Source of the DNA: a virus
Length of the DNA: 44,673 nucleotides
Virus record (IMG/VR): IMGVR_UViG_3300025892_000040
Coordinates: 1 to 44,673 of that record
Reading direction: 5' to 3' (one strand)
Shown: positions 1 to 10,000 of the stretch, piece by piece
Layout: every line of letters begins with the position of its first letter
How positions within the stretch are numbered: the stretch's first letter is position 1
Notes under the pieces: generated by a model
What the model was told of the DNA's origin: nothing
What the model saw: the letters and a program-made list of their open reading frames with translations, nothing else
Database searches by the model: none
Position numbers and translations under genes: made by a program

Positions 1-88
1 CTGAAAACGATTTGCTACATCCGTTGACATGTCAGCACGATTCATCTCAGGTATTCATGCGAGCGGTGATGTAGCAAATCGTTTTCAG
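1..88. repeat. 21-bp perfect inverted repeat at window edge
   Basis: Bases 1-21 are the exact reverse complement of bases 68-88, with 46 nt between the arms. The first arm begins at the first base of the window, lies upstream of the first ATG, and places an in-frame TGA at 2-4. The second arm is inside the coding sequence of the first gene. If the window starts at a contig end, a fold-back (chimeric) end is the simplest explanation. A genuine hairpin is the alternative. Confidence 0.85.
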
Positions 89-751
89 CCTGGTACTGGC
101 TGGTTAACATCCAACTTTGAAAGGCTTACCGCTGATCAAAACATAAACTTTGATTCGCCGCGAGCAATCTATCACGCAGGTATCACCGAAACTGATAGCG
201 GCATTGGTGGTGCGGTGGCTGGTAAAAACGCAAGTGCATATGTCAAGTTAGATTTGAAAACGACTAGTGATTATGTTTCACCTATTATTGATTTGCAACG
301 AGCATCATTGACATTGGTAGAACAATGCATTGATGATCCTGATCAAGCATCAGCAGATCAAACGATATCTGTGTGGTCTACAGATGAAACTGAACCCTCT
401 GGCGGTAGTACCGGTTCCAAACACATCACAACACCGGTTACGTTGGAAGTCCCTGCTGTAGGTATAGATGTACAAGCAGATCTTTCGCTACCGCCTGGTT
501 CAGGAGTAGACTTTTATTATAGAACAGCAGTTGCAGGAGAAGATATTACTCTGAGCAACTGGATCTATAAGCCACCGGTATCATCAGTAGCAAATACTGC
601 GGCTGGACAATTCACCCGAGCAAACTATTTGCCAGGTGGTCAAGGTGGTTCTCTCAAAGAGTTCACTCAAGTCCAAACAAAGTATGTGATGAAAGGCACT
701 ATTGAATCGCCTGCCATTAGAGGTCTTAATATTAAGTATCTTGCTACTTAA
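29..751 (+). CDS. C-terminal part of a large virion structural (fibre/baseplate-type) protein, probably truncated by the window edge
   Basis: This 240-residue reading frame has no signal peptide or membrane segment. It is beta-rich. The pattern of a 'SPIIDLQRASL' segment near residue 85, an 'FYYRTAV' strand near 160 and a terminal 'FTQVQTKYVMKG...PAIRGLNIKYLAT' section matches, from memory, the C-terminal domain of very large tail-associated proteins of marine T4-like phages. Those are much longer than 240 residues, so this is probably only the C-terminal end. The ATG at 29 is the first available codon after an in-frame TGA at 2-4, but that TGA lies in the suspect inverted-repeat arm. The true N-terminus may therefore be outside the window. 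The stop overlaps the next start (TAATG). Exact function is unknown; attachment to baseplate or fibre is inferred. Confidence 0.6.
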   Translation: MSARFISGIHASGDVANRFQPGTGWLTSNFERLTADQNINFDSPRAIYHAGITETDSGIGGAVAGKNASAYVKLDLKTTSDYVSPIIDLQRASLTLVEQCIDDPDQASADQTISVWSTDETEPSGGSTGSKHITTPVTLEVPAVGIDVQADLSLPPGSGVDFYYRTAVAGEDITLSNWIYKPPVSSVANTAAGQFTRANYLPGGQGGSLKEFTQVQTKYVMKGTIESPAIRGLNIKYLAT

Positions 752-978
752 TGAGGGATCTAATTGAAGTTCGAGGATATCCCGGGCTAGTTCGCGACAC
801 CGAAACCAATACAATATTAAATGTAGATGTTAAAAAGGTAGAACTAGCCCGGGCTAAGAAATTAGCCCGTCAAAAACAATCTCAAAAGCAAGAATTAATA
901 GAGACTCGCCTGAGTAGTATGGAGACGGATATGAAAGATATAAAAGATCTGCTCACACTGCTCACCAAAAACTTATAA
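751..978 (+). CDS. small conserved virion-associated protein with coiled-coil C-terminus
   Basis: The protein has 75 residues. The N-terminal part (residues 5-25) carries a 'VRGYPGLVRDTETNTILNV' segment that recurs, from memory, in short proteins next to tail-fibre genes of T4-like marine phages. The remainder is Lys/Gln/Glu-rich and then heptad-like (residues ~45-75, 'LSSMETDMKDIKDLLTLL'), consistent with a short coiled coil. The ATG overlaps the stop of the upstream gene (TAATG), so translation is probably coupled. Its stop codon lies inside a late-promoter element for the giant downstream gene. No enzymatic motif is present. A connector or chaperone role for the neighbouring fibre is only a guess. 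Confidence 0.7.
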   Translation: MRDLIEVRGYPGLVRDTETNTILNVDVKKVELARAKKLARQKQSQKQELIETRLSSMETDMKDIKDLLTLLTKNL

Positions 979-981
979 ATA
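974..981 (+). promoter_or_regulatory. T4-type late promoter element TATAAATA
   Basis: An exact TATAAATA octamer lies 30 nt upstream of the GTG start of the giant repeat gene and includes the TAA stop of the upstream gene. In T4 this -10 sequence is read by host RNA polymerase with the phage gp55/gp33/gp45 system. No -35 element is expected. Confidence 0.75.
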
Positions 982-1011
982 GCAGTAATGATTTTATAAG
1001 ATTGGTATAAC

Positions 1012-4000
1012 GTGTCTTCAAGACCTTTTAGATTTTCAAATTCTTTAGCCAATGATGGTGCGGTCAAAGAATTTCTGGTATCCGAAGAAGATTGGTTAGC
1101 CTATCGTGCGGGTCTATATCTAAGTAATATTACCACCACTGAAGCAAGTTCACTCACATCTGGTCAAACAGCGAACAGTGTGGACGTTGGTACGTACATT
1201 GATACCTTCTATGATGAGAATGCGGCGAGTGATCCACCTGTTACAAGAACACGAAACTATACAGTAGATGTTAGGTCCGTAGGTGGTGGTCATACCAATA
1301 CATTTAGAAATCCCGTTGAGTTTCCACCGTTATGTTATGATGATGATACGATTATTATCAATGTCATCTTTGATACCGAAACTGCACCTACGGGCAATGG
1401 GTTTGAAGAACTTCAAGCCAGTTTAACGTTTAATACCAGTCCCGCTTATATTGTCACTAATGTCACTGCGACACCTGCCGCATCAAATATTAATGGTAAT
1501 GTTGTCACCTGGGAGAAGTTTACCAATCCACGTTTAAAGGGTCAGTTCACCGCAACATATGAGATATCATTTACTCAGAACGTTGGCCTCTTTCAAGCGA
1601 CTCTTGATGTATCATCACAAGATTCTGAAAACACACCCGCACAGGTAAGTTCTTCTTTTGTTGGAACAACACGGGTAGAAGATAGAAATGCGCCTGGCGC
1701 AAGCACCATATCTCATCCGCTATACCAAAACAACAATCAAATACCTCTTCAGACAAGTAGTGAGAAAAGAAATCCAGTTTATTTTGATCGTGTGAGAAAC
1801 GGTCTGAAAGAAATGAATGATAATGAACTAGAAGTGATGTGCGCACGAGTCATTTCTAACATTATGCAGAATGAAAGACCTGGTACGTACAGACTCTCCA
1901 ACGAAGCGCCTAGTGCTGACTACACAGCCTATCTTGAAAACATCTTTACTGATACTCGGTCAGACGGTACTGCGATAACATACAGCATATACATCAAGAC
2001 TTCAGATATAGTACCGACAGAAATAAGACCACTTGCAATCAAACGCAAGAACGATAATGTATTTGAAGCATTGCAAGAGATGACTGTACCTCAGATTGAC
2101 TTCACTTTAGGTGAACGATCTAAAAAAGTCATTATGGACACGGGCATTGGTACCTATCAGTTAAGAAGCAGTGCGCAAGGTGCTCCCACAGATACTGGTG
2201 TATGGCAACCCAGAGGCAAAGCCGTTGACTCGCGATTAAATTATGACTTTGCGGGTGGCTATGAGGGTGATCGGACCGAAGAATTCCAATATGAGTCTGA
2301 ATATCAGGCAACCTATATCGGCACTTATGTGGCTTCATATGAGGGCATTTATGTTAGTGAATATGAATCAGAGTATATCGCCTCTTATGTAGGTACATAC
2401 ACTACAGAGTATGAAGGTTCATATGTCGGTGAATACATTTCAGGATACACGGGTTCGTACATCTCCGAATATGTGTCTGTGTATGAGGCACTCTATACAA
2501 CTTCATATGAAGGATCATATCTTGGTCAGTATGACGGCGCAATTGATGTAGAGTTTTTCTCTGACAAGTATGAAGGTTTACCTGTTGAGGAAGTCTATGA
2601 GCAACAATTCTATACGGGTACAGTGTATGATTCAACCTATACAACCACCTATGATTCCAGTTATACAACTGGATACGAGTCTACTTATGAAGGAATTTAC
2701 ACAGGTCAAATAGAAGAGACCTATGAAGGATTCTATGAAGGCGATATTGCTGAACAATATATTGCCACTTACGTCGGACAAGTTGAAGAGTCTTACGCAA
2801 CGACATATACTGGTCAAGTGCCTGAACAATATACCACACGATATGCTGGACAGATTGCTGAAGATTATGTGGGTGCATACACCGGTCAAGTCATAGAAGA
2901 CTATACCACGTCTTATGTTGGCCAAGTACCCGAACAGTATGAAACTGCTTACACCGGTGGTGTTCCTGAACAATATGTCGGTGCATACACTGGTCAAGTC
3001 ATAGAAGACTATACCACTGCTTACGTGGGTCAAGTGCCAGAACAATATGAAACAGCATATACAGGTCAAGTGCCTGAGCAATATGTCGGTGCATACACAG
3101 GTCAAGTGCCTGAGCAATATGTAGGAGCGTACACTGGTCAAGTACCCGAACAGTACGTCGGTGCTTATGTTGGTCAGGTAGAGGAAGATTATACAACTGC
3201 TTATGTTGGTCAAGTGCCTGAGCAATATGTTGGCGCATACATCGGTCAAGTACCCGAACAATACACAACAGGTTACACGGGTCAAGTACCCGAAGATTAT
3301 GTTGGCGCATACATCGGTCAAGTACCCGAGCAATATGTTGGGGCATACTCTGGACAGATACCCGAAGATTATGTCGGCTCTTATATCGGTCAGATACCCG
3401 AAGATTATGTTGGTGCATATCAAGGTGAAATACCCGAAGATTATGTTGGATCATATGTTGGTCAGATAGCAGAACAATATGCGACATCTTACGTAGGTCA
3501 AGTACCCGAGGATTATATTGGCGCTTATGTCGGTCAGATAGAAGAAGATTATGTTGGCGCTTATGTCGGTCAGATAGAAGAAGATTATGTTGGCGCTTAC
3601 GTTGGTCAGATAGCAGAACAATATACGACTGGATACACGGGTCAAGTACCCGAAGATTATGTTGGCGCATATACTGGTCAAGTTCCTGAAGATTATGTAG
3701 GCGCATATGTCGGTCAAATAGCAGAACAATATGCAACATCTTACGTTGGTCAAATAGCCGAAGATTATGTTGGTGCATATACTGGTCAAGTACCCGAGCA
3801 ATATGTAACATCTTATGTCGGTCAAGTGCCCGAAGATTATGTCGGTGCTTATGTCGGTCAAGTACCCGAACAGTATGAAACTGCTTACACCGGTGGTGTT
3901 CCTGAACAATATGTTGGTGCATATACAGGTCAAGTACCAGAACAATATGTTGGCGCTTACGTTGGACAAGTGCCCGAGCAATACACAACGTCTTATGTTG

Positions 4001-7000
4001 GTCAGGTAGAGGAATATTACACAACTGCTTACGTTGGACAAGTGCCCGAGCAATATGTGGGTGCATACATTGGTCAAATAGCAAAACAATATGTAACATC
4101 ATATGTCGGTCAAGTACCCGAAGATTATGTCGGTGCTTATGTTGGTCAAGTGCCAGAACAATATGTTGGTGCTTACGTCGGTCAAATAGAAGAGTTTTAC
4201 ACAACAGGTTACACGGGTCAAGTACCCGAAGATTATGTTGGCGCATATACTGGCCAAGTTCCTGAAGATTATGTAGGCGCATATGTCGGTCAGATTCCTG
4301 AGCAATACACAACGTCTTATGTTGGTCAGATTCCTGAGCAATATATTGGCGCTTATGTTGGACAGATAGAGGAAGATTACACAACATCATATGTCGGTCA
4401 AGTGCCCGAAGATTATGTCGGTGCTTATGTTGGTCAGATTCCTGAGCAATACACAACAGCATATGTTGGTCAAGTACCCGAACAATACACAACGTCTTAT
4501 GTTGGTCAGGTAGAAGAAGTTTATGGTGCTGAGTACATTGGTCAAGTTCCTGAAGATTATGTTGGCTCTTACATAGGTCAAGTACCAGAAAACTACTTGG
4601 CTCAATATGAAGGTCAAATATCTAAACCATATTCAGCAGAATATACCGGTCAAGTACCCGAAACTTACTTTGGAACTTACTCAAGAAACTTTGAAGGCAC
4701 TTATAGCCGAAACTTTGAAGGCACTTATGGCGGTCAGTACTCACGAGACTTTGTAGGGCAGTATTCAAGAAACTTTGAAGGCAATTATATTGGTCAATAC
4801 GCTAGAGACTTTGTAGGGCAGTATTCAAGAAACTTTGAAGGCAATTATATTGGTCAATATGCTAGAAACTTTGCAGGCACTTTTAGTCGAAACTTTGAAG
4901 GCACCTACATCGGACAGTATTCACGATTGTTTGCGGGGCAGTATGCACGAAACTTTGAAGGCAATTATATAGGGCAGTATTCTCGAAACTTTGCAGGCGT
5001 ATATTCAAGAAACTTTGAAGGAAGTTATGTTGGTCAGTATAGTAGAAACTTTGCAGGCACTTATAGTCGAAACTTTGAAGGTACCTATGGTGGTCAATAC
5101 TCACGAGACTTTGTTGGTCAATACGCACGAGCCTTTATTGGTCAATACACGGGCACATACGCACGAAACTTTGAAGGAAGTTATTCTCGGGCCTTTGAAG
5201 GCAATTATATAGGCACATACTCGCGAAACTTTGCGGGTAACTATCTAAACAACTTCGCTGGTCAGTATACTGGTGCGTATAGTAGAAACTTTCTAGGCAA
5301 CTACGCACGAAACTTTGAAGGAAGTTATGTTGGTCAGTATAGTAGAAACTTTGCGGGTAACTATGCCAGAAACTTTGCGGGTACATATACTGGTACCTAT
5401 TCCCGAAACTTTCTTGGTAATTATGCCAGAAACTTTTCTGGTCAATACACTGGGACATACTCTCGAAACTTTCTTGGTAACTACTCACGAAACTTTGCTG
5501 GACAATACACTGGCACATACTCCCGAAACTTTCTTGGTAATTATGCCAGAAACTTTTCTGGTCAATACACTGGCACATACTCTCGAAACTTTCTAGGCAA
5601 CTACGCACGAAACTTCGCTGGTCAGTATACCGGCAATTATGCCAGAAACTTTGCTGGTCAATACGCGCGAGAGTTTTTGGGTAATTATCTTGGTAACTAT
5701 GCCCGAAACTTTACTGGTTTCTATGCTCGAACCTTTCTAGGCGCTTATGTGGGCAACTACTCACGAAACTTTGCTGGTAACTATGCCAGAAACTTTACTG
5801 GTCAATATACGGGCAACTACGCAGGAAACTTTACTGGTAACTATGCCAGAAACTTTGCTGGTCAGTATACTGGTAACTATGCCAGAAACTTTTTAGGTAA
5901 CTATGCCAGAAACTTCGCTGGACAATACACCGGTAACTACGCTAGAAACTTTTTAGGCAACTACGCTCGAAACTTTGCGGGTCAATATACTGGTCAGTAT
6001 AGTAGAAACTTTTCTGGACAATATACTGGTCAGTATAGTAGAAATATTACTAACAACAATACGCCTGCAGGCAGTGCTACAATAACTATCGGCTTGACCC
6101 CCAACCCTTATGTGTCCGATGAATATGGTTATATGTTCGGTGGCGGCTCTGGATCTATTAGTCCATCATCGTTTTCGTTTGGTATTCCATCTGTCACCAT
6201 GTATAATTTTAGTAAATTTGTACCAATCGGCGCGCCGCAGAACCTGCCCATAATCAGGGTATCGGCGGGGGGTACTCACCCTCAGTTCACCTTTACTCGT
6301 GTTCAGATAGTAGGTGCAAGTGGTACTCATCCGACAGGACCTTACTCAAGCCCCACAAAGAACTTATATACTTCTCCCAGTTTTGGTAGTGGACCCGCCG
6401 GCGGTTATTTTGTGAGTACCCCACCCTTCGGGCCCAGCCCTCTGACCAATTGGACGTGGTCAGTGCCGTACCCATTCGGAGGTTGGACTGACAGTTTTGA
6501 TAACCCCGTAGGAACATCATTTGGTATCAATTTCTTTGCACAGTCAACTACGAGCCAAAACTTTTCTGGACAATATACTGGTCAGTATAGTAGAAACTTT
6601 TCTGGTCAATACACCGGTAACTACGCTAGAAACTTTGCGGGTAATTATGCCAGAAACTTTGCTGGTCAGTATACCGGTAACTACGCCAGAAACTTTGCGG
6701 GTAATTATGCCAGAAACTTCGCCGGTCAGTATACCGGCAACTATGCCAGAAACTTTGCAGGTAACTATGCCAGAAACTTTGCGGGTACATATGCTGGTAA
6801 CTATGCTCGAAACTTCTTAGGTAACTATGCCAGAAACTTCGCTGGCGCTTACGTTGGCGGCTATGCCAGATTCTTTCTTGGTCAGTATAGTAGAAACTTT
6901 GCTGGTAATTATCTTGGCGCATACACCCGAAACTTTACTGGTAACTATTCTCGTCAGTTTGCTGGTCAATACACCGGTAACTACGCTAGAAACTTTGCAG

Positions 7001-10000
7001 GTAACTATTTAAACAATTTTGCTGGTCAATATACTGGTCAGTATAGTAGAAACTTTGCGGGTAATTATTTAAACAATTTTGCGGGACAATATACTGGCAA
7101 CTACGCACGAAACTTTGCGGGTAACTATCTAAACAACTTTGCTGGTCAATATACTGGTCAGTATAGTAGAAACTTTGCGGGTAACTATCTAAACAACTTT
7201 TCTGGTCAATACACCGGTAACTACGCTAGAAACTTTCTTGGTAATTATGCCAGAAACTTTCAAGGCACTTATATTGGTCAGTATAGTAGAAACTTTGCGG
7301 GTAACTATGCAAGACAGTTTTTTGGTCAATACACCGGCAACTACGCACGAAACTTTCTAGGCAACTATTTAAACAACTTTTCTGGTTCATATTTAGGTTC
7401 GTATTCAAGAGTCTTCATAGGACAGTATTCAAACAACTTTGCTGGACAATATACTGGTGCGTATAGTAGAAACTTTGCAGGTACGTATAGTAGGCAGTTC
7501 GGTGGTAATTACATTGGTCAATACTCTCGAAACTTTGTAGGACAGTATGCACGAAACTTTGAAGGCACTTATACTGGTCAATACGCACGAGATTTTACAG
7601 GTGAATATGCACGAAACTTTGAAGGCACTTATACTGGACAATACGCACGAAACTTCACTGGTAACTATTCAAGAAACTTTGAAGGTTCGTATACGGGTCA
7701 ATATGTTAGAGACTTTGTAGGACAGTATTCAAGAAACTTTGAAGGCACTTATACTGGTCAATACGCCCGAAACTTCACTGGTACGTATACACGAAACTTT
7801 GAAGGCACTTATACTGGACAATACGCACGAAACTTCACTGGTACGTATAGTAGGCAGTTCGGTGGTAATTACATTGGTCAATACTCTCGAAACTTTGTTG
7901 GTCAGTATTCACGCGACTTCATTGGTGGCTATGAGGGCTTTTATGAAAGAACTCAATCTATTACTTACGTTGGAGAATACGAACGACAAGAGAGTGTTGT
8001 TTACCAGGGCTTGTATGAACGTCAACAAGACATTACATACCAAGGGCTTTACGAAAGAAGTCAGACCATAGGATATCAAGGCTTATATGAACGCCAACAG
8101 GATATTACCTATGAAGGCTTGTATGAACGTCAACAGGACATCACATACGAAGGTCTCTACGAACGCCAGCAGGATATTACATACACTGGACTCTATGAAC
8201 GTCAACAGGATATTACATACACGGGCTTCTACGAACGTCAACAAGATGCTACCTATGAGGGCTTGTACGAACGTCAACAGGATATCACATACGAAGGTCT
8301 TTACGAACGCCAGCAAGATATTACCTACACTGGATTGTATGAGCGAACTCAAGAGATCACTTATACTGGACTTTACGAAAGAACTCAAGGTATAACGTAC
8401 ACGGGATTTTATGAAAGACAGCAGGATCTAACGTATGAAGGTCTTTATGAACGCCAGCAGGATATCACATACACTGGATTGTATGAGCGCCAGCAGGATA
8501 TTACTTATGAAGGCTTGTACGAACGCCAGCAAGATATCACATATGAAGGTCTCTATGAGAGACAACAAGATATCACCTACTCGGGCTTATACGAACGCCA
8601 GCAGGATATCACTTACGAGGGTCTTTATGAACGTCAACAGGACATCACTTATGAAGGCGCTTACGAAAGAACACAGGAAATAACTTACGAAGGTATCTAC
8701 GGTCGTACTCAAAACATAACTTATGAAGGTTTGTACGAACGCCAGCAGGATATTACTTATGAAGGCTTGTATGAACGTCAACAGGATATCACTTATGAAG
8801 GCGCTTACGAACGAACAGAAGAGATAACGTACACCGGCTTGTACGAAAGACAACAAGACATAACTTATGAAGGTTTGTACGAACGTCAACAGGACATCAC
8901 ATACGTTGGATTATACGAACGAACAGAAGAGATAACGTACACAGGTCTGTATGAAAGAACTCAAGGTATAACCTACGAAGGTTTCTATGAACGTCAACAA
9001 GACATTACATACACTGGCTTGTACGAACGTCAGCAAGATATTACCTATCAAGGTTTCTATGAGCGGCAACAAGACACTACGTACACCGGATTATATGAGC
9101 GGCAACAAGACATTACTTATGAGGGTCTCTATGAGAGACAACAAGATATCACATACACTGGTTTGTATGAACGCCAGCAGGATATAACTTACACTGGATT
9201 ATACGAACGCCAGCAGGATATAACTTACACTGGATTATACGAAAGAAGTGAAGAAGTTACCTATGAGGGTCTCTATGAGAGACAACAAGATATCACATAC
9301 ACTGGTTTGTATGAACGAACTCAAGGTATAACGTATGAAGGCCTTTATGAGAGACAGCAGAACATAACGTATGAAGGTCTCTATGAAAGACAACAAGATA
9401 TCACCTACACAGGTGCTTATGAAAGAACCGAAGAAATAACCTATGAAGGCTTATATGAAAGAACCGAAGAGATAACCTATGAAGGTTTGTATGAGCGAAC
9501 TCAAGAGATCACTTATGAGGGTCTGTATGGTCGTACTCAAAACATAACTTACGAGGGTCTTTATGAACGACAGCAAGACATCACTTACTCTGGTGCTTAC
9601 GAAAGAACGCAGGAAATAACTTACGAAGGTATCTACGGTCGTACTCAAAACATAACTTACGAGGGTCTTTATGAACGACAGCAGGATATCACCTACTCAG
9701 GTGCTTACGAAAGAACTCAAGAGATCACATACACTGGTCTCTATGAGCGACAGCAGGATATTACTTATGAAGGCTTGTACGAACGAACCGAAGGGATAAC
9801 GTACACTGGATTTTATGAGCGATCACAGGACACTACTTACGAAGGCTTGTACACTCGTGAATCGCCTGAAGAATACACTGGATTTTATGAGAGAGAATCT
9901 ATAGAATCTTATGACGGTGAGATTTATGAGACGACATATACCAGTGACTACTCTTCAGCATATACCTCTGAGTATGAGTCATCATATCTCGGAACATATA

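Noticed and set aside
2632-4492. Long antisense reading frames (497 and 263 codons) across array 1
   Set aside because: They arise because the 36-bp period lacks stops in some antisense frames. Their translations are low-complexity Arg/His/Leu repeats with no start signals, opposite to a strongly conserved protein array.
2758-9921. 36-bp periodic repeats as a CRISPR array
   Set aside because: Units are contiguous without unique spacers, code continuously for protein, and vary at synonymous sites.
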